Made by a program: the position numbers and the translations under genes | Part shown: positions 1 through 11,435 of the stretch, one piece after another | How the letters are laid out: every line of letters starts with the position of its first letter | Position numbering within the stretch: the stretch's first letter is position 1 | Notes under the pieces: model-generated | The model's database searches: none | The model's input: the letters and a program-made list of their open reading frames with translations, nothing else | Told to the model about the DNA's origin: nothing | Source: Gammaproteobacteria bacterium | GTDB lineage: Bacteria > Pseudomonadota > Gammaproteobacteria > Xanthomonadales > SZUA-36 | Assembly (NCBI GenBank): GCA_024277815.1 | Contig: JAJRUM010000050.1 | Coordinates: 62,001-126,000, forward strand | Length of the DNA: 64,000 nt | Direction of reading: 5' to 3'

Positions 1-1
1 G

Positions 2-2458
2 GCGGCCTCAATTGTGCTTGGCGTAGTGACCTTGACCATCACCTATCTTGCTGTTGTAAAAGACCTTCCCGACGTTGACACATTGCGGGACATACAGCTT
101 CAGGTACCCCTTCGCATCTACACGCAGGATGCCGAATTGATCAGCGTTTTTGGTGAGAAACGACGAATTCCAGTTCGAATTAACGAAATGCCGGAGCACT
201 TGAAGAATGCTTTTATAGCAGGTGAAGACGCACGTTTCCGACAACACCCGGGGGTTGACTATCAGGGTGTAACCCGCGCGGTCTGGACGCTGGTAACAAC
301 TGGAGAGAAGTCGGTTGGCGGCAGTACAATTACCCAAATGCTGGCGAGAAATTTCTTCCTCACACTGGAAAAAACCTTCACCCGCAAGATCAAAGAAATA
401 TTCCTGGCACTAAAAATCGAACGTGAGTTAAGCAAAGACGAAATCCTTGAGCTTTTCCTGAACAAAATTCTGCTCGGGCACCGGGCATACGGTGTGGGTG
501 CTGCTGCAGATGTCTACTATGGTAAATCCGTTGACCAATTAACCCTCGCACAGTGCGCCATGCTTGCAGCGCTGCCGAAGGCCCCTTCGAGGATAAACCC
601 CATCACATCGCCGACACGCGCCATGCTGCGCCGGGACTATGTGCTCGGTCGCATGCTGGAACTCGACTATATTAGCGAAGCCGAATACCAGCAGGCGAAA
701 AGTGAACGCAACACGGCTTTTTACCACGGAGCCACAACCAAAGTTTCCGCACCCTACCTGGCCGAAATGGTGCGCAAGGATATGCTGAGACGCTTTGGGC
801 AAGCCGCCTACACAGGCGGGTACGAAGTCTATACAACCATTACCTCCCGCCTACAGGTAGCCGCTAATCAGGCACTGACCAGCGGTCTGGAAGCGTATGA
901 CCGAAGGCATGGCTATCGGGGTGCCGAAGCACACGTGAACCTCGAAGCCAGTGCCACCACCAGCGAGTGGGGAGAGATATTGCAACCTTACAAAACAGTC
1001 GCCGGCATGGTACCGGGGCTGGTGACCGAACTTGATGAAGACATTGCGCTGGTCTACCAGGCTGATGGTCAGACTATTGCCCTGTCTCTGGCCGATGTGC
1101 AGTGGGCGAGAAAATTTATTGCACGCGACCGGGTCGGTTTCAAGCCTGAAAAGGTTAGCGATGTACTCAGTCAGGGCGACATCATCCGTACGCGCATGAA
1201 CGACGAAGGCCGGCGGCAATTGGTTCAACTGCCTGAAGTTGAGGCTTTGCTGGTTTCGTTGCGTCCAGCAGACGGTAGCATCAAAGCCCTGGTCGGTGGC
1301 TATGAATATACCCGTAGCAAATTTAACCGGGTCATTCAAAGCCGGCGCCAGCCGGGCTCTGGTTTCAAACCATTTATCTATTCAGCCGCACTTGAGAAAG
1401 GCAAGACGACAGCCAGTATTGTCAACGACGCTCCGATCGTTTTCAGCGACGCTGAACTGGAAAGAGAGTGGAAGCCACAAAACTATAGTGAGCAGTTTTA
1501 TGGGCCTACACGATTGCGGGAAGCCATGGTCAATTCGCGCAACCTCGTATCCATCAGGCTTTTGCGTGACATCGGCATCACTTACGCCAGCAACTACATC
1601 AGCAAGTTTGGTTTCGACCCGGCCGAACTGCCAGGCAACCTGTCGATGGCACTGGGCAGCGCATCCCTCAAACCGATCAGTATCGCCAGGGGGTACGCTG
1701 TCTTCGCCAACGGCGGTTTTCTGGTCGACCCCTATTATATTGAGCGCATCGTGGACGCAAAGGGAACCGTGCTGGTGGCCACCAACCCCCGGACAGTCTG
1801 TGCTGAAATTAACTGTGAGGATATTCAGCAACCCACAGATGAGCACAAAGTGGCCCAACAGACAAAACCGAGCTTCAGGCCATTACAGCTTGCAGACAAA
1901 TCAGACCTGCAGGTGACAGAGCAGGAGACCACTGAAGTCCAGAGTGCCGTCGCCAGGATGCTGCCAGCACCACGGGCGATCAGTGAACAGAATGCCTTCC
2001 TGGTCCGTTCAATGATGATGGATGTCATCCGCAGGGGCACAGGCAAGAAGGCCATGGTTCTGGGTCGTAAAGACCTGGCAGGCAAAACCGGTACAACCAA
2101 TGAACAACGTGACGCCTGGTTTTCCGGCTACAACAGCGAGATCGTAACTTCAGTGTGGGTAGGTTTCGATAACCATGACCCGTTGGGGCGCTACGAAGTA
2201 GGCGGGAAAGCAGCTTTACCCATCTGGATCGACTATATGCGGGTGGCATTGCAGGATGTACCGGACCAGCCAGTGAAAATCCCCGAAGGCATCACCCAAG
2301 CCCGTATTAACCCGGATACAGGATTGCTGGCAAGACTTGAAAACCCTGCTGCAATGATGGAAGTGTTTAAAACAGGAAGTCTTCCACCTATGGAAGGCGT
2401 GGTGGAAGGAGACAATTCTGATGCCGGCACGGAAGAAGATCCATACGACGGTTTCTGA
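2..2458 (+). CDS. mrcA: Penicillin-binding protein 1A (bifunctional transglycosylase/transpeptidase), 5' end cut by window edge
   Basis: Glycosyltransferase motifs (EDARFRQHPGVD, GGSTITQMLARNFF) and transpeptidase motifs (SRRQPGSGFKPFIY, SxN, GKTGTTNEQRDAWFSGY). The frame is open upstream to the window edge. Confidence 0.95.
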   Translation, partial: AASIVLGVVTLTITYLAVVKDLPDVDTLRDIQLQVPLRIYTQDAELISVFGEKRRIPVRINEMPEHLKNAFIAGEDARFRQHPGVDYQGVTRAVWTLVTTGEKSVGGSTITQMLARNFFLTLEKTFTRKIKEIFLALKIERELSKDEILELFLNKILLGHRAYGVGAAADVYYGKSVDQLTLAQCAMLAALPKAPSRINPITSPTRAMLRRDYVLGRMLELDYISEAEYQQAKSERNTAFYHGATTKVSAPYLAEMVRKDMLRRFGQAAYTGGYEVYTTITSRLQVAANQALTSGLEAYDRRHGYRGAEAHVNLEASATTSEWGEILQPYKTVAGMVPGLVTELDEDIALVYQADGQTIALSLADVQWARKFIARDRVGFKPEKVSDVLSQGDIIRTRMNDEGRRQLVQLPEVEALLVSLRPADGSIKALVGGYEYTRSKFNRVIQSRRQPGSGFKPFIYSAALEKGKTTASIVNDAPIVFSDAELEREWKPQNYSEQFYGPTRLREAMVNSRNLVSIRLLRDIGITYASNYISKFGFDPAELPGNLSMALGSASLKPISIARGYAVFANGGFLVDPYYIERIVDAKGTVLVATNPRTVCAEINCEDIQQPTDEHKVAQQTKPSFRPLQLADKSDLQVTEQETTEVQSAVARMLPAPRAISEQNAFLVRSMMMDVIRRGTGKKAMVLGRKDLAGKTGTTNEQRDAWFSGYNSEIVTSVWVGFDNHDPLGRYEVGGKAALPIWIDYMRVALQDVPDQPVKIPEGITQARINPDTGLLARLENPAAMMEVFKTGSLPPMEGVVEGDNSDAGTEEDPYDGF

Positions 2459-2563
2459 CAGGCTTTCCACCCGCAACACCAGGAAGATCAACCGGCAACA
2501 GCGCAAGATAGCAGCAGACGCCGCGCGCACCATGACCACACAGGCACAATACAATTATCGACG

Positions 2564-2585
2564 GGTGCCCGCAAAAGCGGGCACC
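2564..2585. terminator. Perfect 9-bp inverted repeat GGTGCCCGC-aaaa-GCGGGCACC between convergent mrcA and gltA; possible bidirectional terminator or REP-like element
   Basis: Inverted repeat read directly; no clear T tract. Confidence 0.4.
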
Positions 2586-2623
2586 GTTGTCCGAGATCGA
2601 ATTCCTGTTGGCAGGTATTTAAC

Positions 2624-3913
2624 TCAGCGGGTCTCCACCGGTACGTACTGCCTTTCACCTGGACCGCTATAAACCTGCCTGGGACGACCGATAGGTGTGG
2701 GAGTGCCCTCTTGTTCGAGCCACTGAGACACCCAACCCACTGTCCGGGCAATGGCAAACATGACGGTAAACATGCTTCTCGGAATCCCGAGTGCCTTGTA
2801 GATAATGCCAGAATAGAAATCGACATTCGGGTACAGTTTCTTGCTCACGAAATATTCATCTTCCAGCGCGATACGCTCAAGTTCCATGGCCAGATCCATC
2901 AAAGGATCACGGGTACCCAGTTCTTCCAGCACTTCGTAGGCTGCGGCACGAATGATTGAAGCACGCGGGTCATAGTTCTTGTAAACCCGGTGACCGAAGC
3001 CCATTAACCGGAACGGATCATTCTTGTCCTTGGCGCGATCAATAAACTTGCCAACATTTGATACATCACCAATCTCATCCAGCATCTTCAACACTGCCTC
3101 ATTGGCACCACCATGTGCTGGTCCCCACAACGCCGATATACCCGCTGCAACACAGGCATACGGATTGGCGCCGGTTGAACCAACCAGCCTGACCGTTGAT
3201 GTGCTGGCGTTTTGCTCATGATCTGCATGCAGAATAAATAGAAGATCAAGTGCTTTAGCGGCTACAGGATTAATATCATAAGGCTCAGAGGGCACCGAGA
3301 ACATCATATGTAGAAAACGCTCGGTAAAGTTCAAAGTATTTTTCGGGTAGGCCGTCGGCCAGCCCATGTGGTGTCGATAACAAGCCGCTGCAATGGTTGG
3401 CATTTTGGCAATCATGCGTTTGGCGGCAAGCATACGATGCTCAGGGTTTTCCATGTCCATCTTGTCGTGATAGAAAGCCGACAATGAACCGACAACGCCA
3501 GCCATCATCGCCATTGGGTGCGCATCATAATGAAAACCGGATATAAAGGTGTTCAGCTTCTCATGAATCATCGTGTGATAGGTGATGTCATGATGGAATT
3601 CATCCAGTTCATCACCCGATGGCAGTTCACCCGTCAGCAGCAGGTAGGCTACTTCCAGAAAGTTACTACCAGCGGCCAACTGCTCAATCGGATACCCGCG
3701 ATAGCGCAATATACCCTTACCACCATCGATAAAGGTAATGCTGCTGGTACAACTTGCCGTGGCCGTAAATCCCGGATCATAGGTGAAGTAACCCAGAGTT
3801 GAAGGCAGAGATTTAATGACCAGCGTAGGCTCGCCTTCGGTACCCCGGATAACGGGTAAATCAAGGCTTTTACCACTGCTTTCGTCTTTGATATATACGC
3901 GAGGATCGGACAC
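2624..3913 (-). CDS. gltA: Citrate synthase, type II
   Basis: [28 protein letters not shown] and [14 protein letters not shown] motifs. GTG start at 3913 ([10 protein letters not shown]) preceded by an AGGGA SD. Confidence 0.95.
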   Translation of the reverse strand: MSDPRVYIKDESSGKSLDLPVIRGTEGEPTLVIKSLPSTLGYFTYDPGFTATASCTSSITFIDGGKGILRYRGYPIEQLAAGSNFLEVAYLLLTGELPSGDELDEFHHDITYHTMIHEKLNTFISGFHYDAHPMAMMAGVVGSLSAFYHDKMDMENPEHRMLAAKRMIAKMPTIAAACYRHHMGWPTAYPKNTLNFTERFLHMMFSVPSEPYDINPVAAKALDLLFILHADHEQNASTSTVRLVGSTGANPYACVAAGISALWGPAHGGANEAVLKMLDEIGDVSNVGKFIDRAKDKNDPFRLMGFGHRVYKNYDPRASIIRAAAYEVLEELGTRDPLMDLAMELERIALEDEYFVSKKLYPNVDFYSGIIYKALGIPRSMFTVMFAIARTVGWVSQWLEQEGTPTPIGRPRQVYSGPGERQYVPVETR

Positions 3914-4003
3914 GGTATGCTCCCTGTAAAATTTCGTTGGGTTTAGTACTTTACCGCCGACCATTATCACATAATGTTCAGGCTCTGCGCCATCGCGCGC
4001 ACA

Positions 4004-4026
4004 GCAAAAAGCCCGGAACGGGGCTA
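4004..4026 (-). terminator. Rho-independent terminator candidate downstream of rpmE2
   Basis: On the minus strand, AGCCC-cgttcc-GGGCT followed by TTTTT. Confidence 0.5.
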
Positions 4027-4057
4027 CCGATCCGAGCTTTGTTGATCTATATCAGGC

Positions 4058-4300
4058 TTACTTATTGTATCGGCGTTTAAAGCGGTCTACACGACCACCT
4101 GTATCCATCAACTTATGCTTGCCAGTGTAGAAAGGATGAGACGCACTTGAGACTTCCACCTTGATCAGTGGGTACTCGTTACCATCTTCCCATTTGATGG
4201 TTTCTTTGCTTTTTACCGTAGAGCGGGTCAGGATCGCAAAGTCCGAGGACAGATCCTGAAAAACCACTTGATGATAATCTGGGTGAATATCTGCTTTCAT
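4058..4300 (-). CDS. rpmE2: 50S ribosomal protein L31 type B
   Basis: [16 protein letters not shown]...[30 protein letters not shown]; no zinc-binding cysteines. Confidence 0.9.
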   Translation of the reverse strand: MKADIHPDYHQVVFQDLSSDFAILTRSTVKSKETIKWEDGNEYPLIKVEVSSASHPFYTGKHKLMDTGGRVDRFKRRYNK

Positions 4301-4384
4301 CGCTTATTCCGAAATACATTTGGTCCAAAGAGCCGGCAATTTTAACGATGCTTTAGCTGCAATGCAAGACAATCTACAGCCTGT

Positions 4385-5545
4385 TTATTGTCGAGATGCC
4401 GGCAAAAATATCTGCTGCACGTCATTCAGGAAGCGCCAACCCATCGCCGTCGGTTTAAGGCGCTTGTGCGTGGCCGCAAGCAATCCGGCTTCAATGGCCG
4501 TTTGCACACGCTGCTCAACCATTGCCCAGGGCAAACCTGTGCGCGGACTGAAATCATCAATACACACGCCCTGCTTCAGCCTCAACTGGTTAAGAAAGAA
4601 CTCAAATATGCGTTCATCATCGTTTAGCAGATGGCTGTCTGCCAGCCAGTCACCACTATCGATGCCTTGCATGTAACGGTTTGGATGGCGTTGTTTAGCG
4701 TAGCGTTGCACTGCGGTATCCGCCGGCAGGGTCACCTTGCCGTGGGCGCCAGCACCGATTGCGAGAAAATCACCATAGCGCCAATAGTTCATATTGTGCC
4801 GGCTTTGCAGGCCCGGGCGTGCAAAAGTAGAAACCTCGTACTGGCTATAGTCCGCTGCTTCGAGCATTTCCACACCCGTTTGCTGCATATCCCACGCCAT
4901 ATCATCCACTGGCAACCCCGGTGGCTCTGCGGCGAATGCGGTATTCGGCTCAATGGTCAGTTGGTAGTAAGAAATGTGTGCTGGCCCGGCGTTAATTGCC
5001 CGTTCAATGTCAGTCCTGGACTGTGCCGGGCTCTGGCCGGGCAACGCGTACATCAGGTCAATATTGAAATTGGTAATACCAGCAGCAAAGAGTGACTCTA
5101 AGGCCTGTTCAATTTCCGCGGCCCCATGGATGCGGCCAATGCGTTCCAGCAGTTGATCTGAAAAGCTCTGCACACCCAGTGAGACACGATTGATTCCAGC
5201 CTGGGCATAGGCGCTAAAACTGTCATGCTCCACGGTACCCGGATTGGCCTCCAGGGTAATTTCCACGTCAGGCCTGAGATCCAGCCGCGCACGTACCGCC
5301 GACAGGCATTCGGCAATCTGGCCGGCTGAAAACAGGCTGGGCGTACCGCCACCGAAATAAATGCTGCCCACAGGACGGCCCCAGGCCAGCGGCAAGTCAT
5401 TCTCAAGGTCGGCAATCAGGTTCCGGAGATATTCTTCAGCCGGCAGGCCGGCCGGTGCGGTATGAGAGTTAAAATCGCAATAAGGGCATTTGCGCACGCA
5501 CCACGGCATGTGCACATACAGGCTCAATGGCGGCAATTTCAGCAA
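4385..5545 (-). CDS. hemW: Radical SAM heme chaperone HemW
   Basis: YVHMPWCVRKCPYCDFNSH radical-SAM motif; YFGGGTPSL; HemW-like length. Confidence 0.92.
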   Translation of the reverse strand: MLKLPPLSLYVHMPWCVRKCPYCDFNSHTAPAGLPAEEYLRNLIADLENDLPLAWGRPVGSIYFGGGTPSLFSAGQIAECLSAVRARLDLRPDVEITLEANPGTVEHDSFSAYAQAGINRVSLGVQSFSDQLLERIGRIHGAAEIEQALESLFAAGITNFNIDLMYALPGQSPAQSRTDIERAINAGPAHISYYQLTIEPNTAFAAEPPGLPVDDMAWDMQQTGVEMLEAADYSQYEVSTFARPGLQSRHNMNYWRYGDFLAIGAGAHGKVTLPADTAVQRYAKQRHPNRYMQGIDSGDWLADSHLLNDDERIFEFFLNQLRLKQGVCIDDFSPRTGLPWAMVEQRVQTAIEAGLLAATHKRLKPTAMGWRFLNDVQQIFLPASRQ

Positions 5546-6159
5546 ACGCCATCCCGTTCATGCAACTGCTTTAGCAGCACTCTCAGCGCCTGCCCACGAT
5601 GGCTTTCCCGGTGCTTGGTCTCAGCATCAAGCTTTGCTGTGGCGTGCTGTAAACCCCGGCCTCTAAATATGGGATCGTAGCCAAAGCCACCGTCACCCTC
5701 GGGAGCAGTCAGAATTTCACCATGCCAGCGTGCCGTGGCGATCAGTGGTGCCGGGTCACTTGCCCAGCCCAACATCACTATTGCACAGTAAAAATAAGCC
5801 TGCCTGTCTGTGCCGGATCGAGTCTCAAGCCGGGCCAGCAATTTGTGTAGATTTGCTTCGTCACCTGCGCCCTCGCCAGCATAACGGGCAGAGAAAATAC
5901 CGGGCTCGCCCAGCAGAGAGGGCACTACCAGCCCGGAATCATCAGCCAGGCAAGGCAACCCGGTATGGCCGGCCGCATTGCGGGCCTTGATCAGTGCGTT
6001 TTCGACAAAGGTCAGAGCGGTCTCTTCTGCCTCAGGAGTATTCCAATCACTCTGCGGGTGAACGACGAAACCCAGCGGCTCAAGCATGCCGGAAAATTCT
6101 CTCAACTTACCCCGGTTGCCGCTGGCCAGAACCCATTCCACCGGTTGCGCCGCCATCAC
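5539..6159 (-). CDS. rdgB: RdgB/HAM1 family XTP/dITP diphosphatase
   Basis: LASGNRGKLREF, ADDSGL and GFGYDPIF motifs. Confidence 0.93.
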   Translation of the reverse strand: MMAAQPVEWVLASGNRGKLREFSGMLEPLGFVVHPQSDWNTPEAEETALTFVENALIKARNAAGHTGLPCLADDSGLVVPSLLGEPGIFSARYAGEGAGDEANLHKLLARLETRSGTDRQAYFYCAIVMLGWASDPAPLIATARWHGEILTAPEGDGGFGYDPIFRGRGLQHATAKLDAETKHRESHRGQALRVLLKQLHERDGVC

Positions 6160-6166
6160 CCTGCTG

Positions 6167-6883
6167 TCAACCCGACAGCGCTGCGGACTGCGCCTTCAAC
6201 AGAGAGTTGATGCCCTTCTCTGCGAGTGCCAGCAATTGGTCCAGTTCATCCTTGCGAAAGGCGTGACCCTCGGCCGTACCCTGCAGCTCGATAAACCCGC
6301 CGCCATCATTCATGACCACATTCATGTCAGTTTCCGCACAGGAATCCTCCGGGTAGTCCAGATCAAGTACGGGCGTATTCTTGTAAATCCCGACCGACAC
6401 GGCAGCAATCTGCCCGTGCAGTGGGTTCTTTTTGATCTTGCCATTGCTGAGCAACCACTGACAGGCATCGACCAGTGCTACATAAGCGCCGGTGATGGAA
6501 GCCGTACGGGTTCCGCCATCAGCCTGCAATACGTCACAATCGACGGTTATGGTGTGCTCGCCAAGCGCAGCGCGATCGACTACGGCCCGCAAAGACCTGC
6601 CGATGAGCCGCTGGATTTCCAGTGTCCGGCCACCCTGTTTGCCCGCCGATGCCTCCCTGCGCATACGCGAACCCGTTGAGCGCGGCAACATGCCGTATTC
6701 AGCCGTCACCCAACCCTCCCCGCTGCCCCGCAGGAAAGGCGGCACCCGGCTCTCTACCGAGGCTGTGCACAACACTTTGGTATTACCACATGCGATCAGG
6801 ACCGACCCTTCCGCATGGCAAGTGTAATTGCGTGTAATGGTAACCGCGCGTAACTCGTCTGTTTGTCTGCCACTTGGCCGCAT
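6167..6883 (-). CDS. rph: Ribonuclease PH
   Basis: [28 protein letters not shown] and [19 protein letters not shown]. Confidence 0.95.
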   Translation of the reverse strand: MRPSGRQTDELRAVTITRNYTCHAEGSVLIACGNTKVLCTASVESRVPPFLRGSGEGWVTAEYGMLPRSTGSRMRREASAGKQGGRTLEIQRLIGRSLRAVVDRAALGEHTITVDCDVLQADGGTRTASITGAYVALVDACQWLLSNGKIKKNPLHGQIAAVSVGIYKNTPVLDLDYPEDSCAETDMNVVMNDGGGFIELQGTAEGHAFRKDELDQLLALAEKGINSLLKAQSAALSG

Positions 6884-7004
6884 TGAACTTAATCCTGTTT
6901 GTTTGCCTGCATGAAAATAAAAATGTGAAGGCTGCTATTTTAGTCTAATCCGAACACGGGTGGTCTGTTAAAATCGCGGCACTGCACTGGATATGGAAAA
7001 AGCA

Positions 7005-7874
7005 ATGATTCGAAGCATGACCGGTTTTGCCCGGGTTGAGCGCCAGTTCGATTTTGGCCGCCTGAGCTGGGAGATGCGCTCGGTAAACCACCGTTACCTG
7101 GAGTTTGGACTGCGTTTGCCGGAAGAATTCCGGCCACTGGAGGCAGACATCAGGAAGTGCCTGGGCGAATATCTGAGCCGTGGGAAGATCGATGCAACGC
7201 TGCGCTTTAACGAAGCCAGGGGCGTAAGCGGCAGCGGCCTGAAGCTCAACCTGCCGTTGGCCCGTGTATTACTTGGTGTGCAAAAAGAACTGGCCGGACT
7301 GGCATCGGTTGAGCCACGGGCTGACATTAATAAGCTGCTGAATTGGCCGGGACTGGTGGAAGAAACCAGACCTGACCCGGCACCACTGCGCAAAGCCGCC
7401 ATGGCACTGCTGGCAGAAGGCGCGCTGGAGTTACAGGCCGGTCGTGGTCGCGAAGGCGAACAGATGGCCAATGCCATACGTGAACGACTGAAGGGTGTGG
7501 CCGAGTTGACGCAACAGGTACGGGCATGGCTGCCAGAAATCCGTGAGACACTTAAACAGCGCATGCTGGATCGCATCGCCGATATGAAACAGCCGCTGGA
7601 ACCGGGGCGAATTGAGCAGGAAGTCGCTTTCCTGGCGCAAAAAATTGATGTCGACGAGGAATTGGACAGGCTGGATGCACATGTTGAAGAAGCCTACCGC
7701 GTGCTCGACCTGACGGAACCCGTTGGCCGGCGACTGGATTTCCTGATGCAGGAGTTCAATCGCGAATCAAATACGCTCAGCTCAAAATCAGTCGACAAAC
7801 GCACCTCAAAAGCTGCCGTCGACCTGAAGGTCCTGATCGAACAAATGCGCGAGCAGGTCCAGAATGTCGAATAG
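7005..7874 (+). CDS. yicC: YicC family protein (putative endoribonuclease)
   Basis: MIRSMTGFARVE N-terminus and DFLMQEFNRESNTLSSKS C-terminal motif. Confidence 0.92.
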   Translation: MIRSMTGFARVERQFDFGRLSWEMRSVNHRYLEFGLRLPEEFRPLEADIRKCLGEYLSRGKIDATLRFNEARGVSGSGLKLNLPLARVLLGVQKELAGLASVEPRADINKLLNWPGLVEETRPDPAPLRKAAMALLAEGALELQAGRGREGEQMANAIRERLKGVAELTQQVRAWLPEIRETLKQRMLDRIADMKQPLEPGRIEQEVAFLAQKIDVDEELDRLDAHVEEAYRVLDLTEPVGRRLDFLMQEFNRESNTLSSKSVDKRTSKAAVDLKVLIEQMREQVQNVE

Positions 7875-8529
7875 GCCGGAAAATCCGAACAGGCCAGGCC
7901 ATGGCAACAAGCAACGTGGTGACCTGTTCATCATTGCCGCACCTTCCGGCGGTGGCAAAACCAGTCTGGTCAATGCCCTGCTCAAACGTGATCCCCGCCT
8001 GGTATTATCAGTCTCCCATACTACCCGCCAGCCCAGACCGGCAGAAAAAGATGGTCAGCACTATCACTTCATTTCTACCGCCGGGTTCAAGCAGATGGCA
8101 GAGCGCGGCGACTTCATGGAACATGCCAGGGTATTCGATCACTATTATGGAACCAACAGCCGTTCAGTTGCCCGGCAGCTTGAACAGAATCAAGACGTTA
8201 TCCTTGAGATTGACTGGCAGGGTGCCCGGCAGGTGCGGACTGCTTTCCCGGATTGCTGCGCCATATTCATTCTGCCGCCATCGCTCGAAGCCCTGCGTGA
8301 AAGACTCACCGGGCGCGGGCAGGATAGCGCTGCTGTGATCCAAAGAAGGATGCGTGATGCCCAGGCAGAAATTTCTCACTGGGCGGAATTCGACCAGCTT
8401 GTTGTTAATGACGACTTTGACGCAGCGCTTGAAGAACTGGCCGGAATCATCAATGATCACCGCAGGCAACAACCACACAGCGTCAATAAGAATTACCAAA
8501 ATCTGGCACAGCAGCTAGGAAATGGTTAA
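7864..8529 (+). CDS. gmk: Guanylate kinase
   Basis: FIIAAPSGGGKTSL P-loop; SHTTRQPRPAEKDGQHYHF. Confidence 0.95.
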   Translation: MSNRPENPNRPGHGNKQRGDLFIIAAPSGGGKTSLVNALLKRDPRLVLSVSHTTRQPRPAEKDGQHYHFISTAGFKQMAERGDFMEHARVFDHYYGTNSRSVARQLEQNQDVILEIDWQGARQVRTAFPDCCAIFILPPSLEALRERLTGRGQDSAAVIQRRMRDAQAEISHWAEFDQLVVNDDFDAALEELAGIINDHRRQQPHSVNKNYQNLAQQLGNG

Positions 8530-8566
8530 AATGACTGGTTCTGCCTAACACCTTACAGGATTCAAA

Positions 8567-8830
8567 ATGGCCCGCATTACCGTAGAAGATTGTTTAGACA
8601 ACATTGATAACCGCTTTAAACTGGTCCTGACTGCCACCAAGCGCGCTCGCCAGATTGCCAACGGCGCTGAAGCGATGGTAGAAGAAGAAAACGACAAGCC
8701 GACCGTCATCGCCCTGCGCGAGATCGCCGAAGGCCTGATCGACGAGGAACGTGTTGATGTGCTTCAAGCTGAAATCGAAGCCGCTGAAGTGTTTGACATG
8801 GAACCGGGAGACGAAGACCCCAAGCCCTGA
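8567..8830 (+). CDS. rpoZ: DNA-directed RNA polymerase omega subunit
   Basis: [29 protein letters not shown]; synteny gmk-rpoZ-spoT. Confidence 0.95.
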   Translation: MARITVEDCLDNIDNRFKLVLTATKRARQIANGAEAMVEEENDKPTVIALREIAEGLIDEERVDVLQAEIEAAEVFDMEPGDEDPKP

Positions 8831-8867
8831 ACAAGGGCCTGTTAACACTATGCGGAAGCCCTGAAGC

Positions 8868-11000
8868 ATGCTGGCAACCCCGACGACCTTGCCGGAGCCG
8901 GTTCTTGATCTGAGGGACCTGCTCAATACCTACCTAGAACCTGAAAAGGTCGCTGTTGTTCTCAGGGCTTTCGAAACCGGCGCTATCGCCCACGAAGGGC
9001 AGACCCGCAAAACCGGTGAACCCTACATACTCCACCCCATTGCAGTGGCCAGCATACTGGCCAGCATGCGCATGGACTATGCCAGCGTCGCGGCCGCTAT
9101 TCTGCATGACACGATTGAAGACACGCCACTGACCAAACAGGAGATCCAGTCACGCTTCAGTGAGGAAGTGGCTGAGTTGGTGGATGGCGTCACCAAGCTG
9201 GACAAGATGAAGTTCCGCACCCGCCATGAGGCCGATGCGGAGAGTTTCCGCAAGCTGATGCTGGCAATGTCCAAAGACCTGAGGGTGATCTTTATCAAGC
9301 TGGCAGACCGCCTGCACAATATGCGTACACTGGGCTCAATGGAACCCGGATCAAGACGCAGAATTGCACGCGAAACCCTGGATATCTACGCACCGATAGC
9401 AGACCGACTGGGCATGAACAGTATCAAGTCCGAACTTCAGGACCTGGGGTTTGCTAACCTGTTTCCCTGGCGGCACCGCACCATTGCCGAGCACATCAGC
9501 ACAGTGACCGGTGACCGCAGTGAAATCATTGCTGATATCCACAAGGCACTGAAAAGAAAAATGTCCGAGGCAGGCATCCCTTGTGATATTAAGGGGCGGG
9601 AGAAAACTCCGTACAGCATCTACCGTAAAATGCTGGCGAAGGATCTGTCATTTTCGGAAGTGATGGATGTATACGGTTTTCGTATCATCACCCATTCCGA
9701 GCCCCATTGTTACCTGGCACTTGGCGCAATCCACAGCCTTTACCAGCCCAAACCCGGCCGCTTCAAGGACCATATTGCGTTGCCAAAGGCCAATGGCTAC
9801 CAGTCACTGCACACCATACTGAACAGCCCTTTCAGCCTGCCGGTTGAGATACAGATCCGCACCCAGGAAATGGATATCCTGGCAGAAAAAGGTGCTGCCG
9901 CACACTGGCAATACAAGAGCGGTGAGACCACCTCCGGCTCGGCACAGGTTCGGGCACGTGAGTGGCTGATGCAACTGGTTGAAGTGCAGCGCAACAGCTA
10001 TGACTCCATGGAGTTTCTGGACAACGCCAAGTCTGACCTGTTTCCCGACCAGATCTTTGTATTCACGCCCAAGGGCAAGATTATTGACTTGCGCCGCAGT
10101 GCGACTGCACTGGATTTCGCCTACGCGATCCACACCGGCGTTGGCGACCACACCAGTCGCATCCTGATCGACAAAGTTGAAGTGCCGTTGTCCACCCGGC
10201 TTGCCAATGGCCAAACGGTGAAAATCATCACCGATGATGCCGCACATCCAATACCGGAGTGGCTGGACTTCGTCACCACCGCACGGGCCAGAACCGCTAT
10301 CCGCCACTACATCAAAAGCCTTGAACAGGCCGATACCGTGGCGCTGGGCCTGCGCTTGCTGGAAAAAGCACTTAACTCACGTGGCTCAGATTTTGACGCA
10401 GTGCCGCAAAAGCGCATGAGCCAGTACTTGAAGGACAACAATTTCGGCCGCCAGGAAGACCTGCTGGAGGATCTTGCGCTGGGCAACCTGCTGGCCAACG
10501 TCGTGGCCGCGAAGTTGGCACCGGAAGTCAGTTCCGAAAAACCGGGAGAATATACCGAGGCACTGACCATTGCAGGCTCTGAAGGCAGCGCAGTTACCTT
10601 TGCCGCCTGTTGCCATCCGGTGCCGGGTGATTCCATTATGGGCTATCTCTCGGCGGGTAAGGGCGTGGTGGTGCATCGCAACAATTGCCGCAACGTGCGG
10701 GAATTGTGTAAACACCCGGACCACTGTCTGGACGTTGTCTGGGCACCCATCCGGCGTGGAATGTTTGAGGTTGCCTTGCGAATCTCTGCCAACAATGTAC
10801 CCGGAGTGTTGGCCAACATATCAGCCAGTATTGGCAAAGCCGGTAGCAATATCGAAAAAATTGAACAGCCTGAATCAAATCTTGAAACCGCCATCATGTT
10901 GTTCACAATCAGTGTCAAAGACCGCGACCATATGGCACGGGTCATGCGGCGACTGCGACGCAACCGCAATGTCGTCAAGGTCAGCCGGATCATAGCCTGA
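8868..11000 (+). CDS. spoT: Bifunctional (p)ppGpp synthetase/hydrolase
   Basis: HD domain (AAILHDTIEDT), synthetase, TGS and ACT regions; synteny with rpoZ. Confidence 0.95.
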   Translation: MLATPTTLPEPVLDLRDLLNTYLEPEKVAVVLRAFETGAIAHEGQTRKTGEPYILHPIAVASILASMRMDYASVAAAILHDTIEDTPLTKQEIQSRFSEEVAELVDGVTKLDKMKFRTRHEADAESFRKLMLAMSKDLRVIFIKLADRLHNMRTLGSMEPGSRRRIARETLDIYAPIADRLGMNSIKSELQDLGFANLFPWRHRTIAEHISTVTGDRSEIIADIHKALKRKMSEAGIPCDIKGREKTPYSIYRKMLAKDLSFSEVMDVYGFRIITHSEPHCYLALGAIHSLYQPKPGRFKDHIALPKANGYQSLHTILNSPFSLPVEIQIRTQEMDILAEKGAAAHWQYKSGETTSGSAQVRAREWLMQLVEVQRNSYDSMEFLDNAKSDLFPDQIFVFTPKGKIIDLRRSATALDFAYAIHTGVGDHTSRILIDKVEVPLSTRLANGQTVKIITDDAAHPIPEWLDFVTTARARTAIRHYIKSLEQADTVALGLRLLEKALNSRGSDFDAVPQKRMSQYLKDNNFGRQEDLLEDLALGNLLANVVAAKLAPEVSSEKPGEYTEALTIAGSEGSAVTFAACCHPVPGDSIMGYLSAGKGVVVHRNNCRNVRELCKHPDHCLDVVWAPIRRGMFEVALRISANNVPGVLANISASIGKAGSNIEKIEQPESNLETAIMLFTISVKDRDHMARVMRRLRRNRNVVKVSRIIA

Positions 11001-11044
11001 CAATGGCTGGCAGCTCAGTAACCCACCCGGCAGGAGCAAGTAAA

Positions 11045-11425
11045 ATGAGTAAAAAAATCATTCAGACAGATAATGCGCCACAGGCAATCGGGACCTACTC
11101 TCAAGCCGTCAATTACAATGGGCTGGTGTTTATTTCCGGACAGATACCGCTCGATCCAACGTCCATGGAGATGGTCGATGGCGGTATTGAGAATCAGATC
11201 ACCCAGGTGTTTGAAAACCTGTCGGCCATTTGTGCAGCAGCAGGCGGTTCGCTGCAGAGTGTTCTTAAGCTGACGGTTTATTTAACCGACATGGGCAACT
11301 TCCCGCAGGTCAATACCATCATGGGGCAGTACTTTGAAACACCATTCCCTGCACGTGCAGCAGTCGGCGTTGCCGCCCTTCCGAAGGGTGCCGAAGTCGA
11401 AATGGACGCCATACTCGCAGTTTGA
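11045..11425 (+). CDS. ridA: RidA family (YjgF/YER057c) enamine/imine deaminase
   Basis: APQAIGTYSQAVNYNGLVFISGQIPLDP; PARAAVGVAALPKGAEVEMDAI. Confidence 0.92.
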   Translation: MSKKIIQTDNAPQAIGTYSQAVNYNGLVFISGQIPLDPTSMEMVDGGIENQITQVFENLSAICAAAGGSLQSVLKLTVYLTDMGNFPQVNTIMGQYFETPFPARAAVGVAALPKGAEVEMDAILAV

Positions 11426-11435
11426 AAAAAGCTGA

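Noticed and set aside
1239-1916. 225-aa plus-strand ORF inside mrcA
   Set aside because: Alternate-frame shadow of the well-supported PBP1A frame; no family-like motifs.
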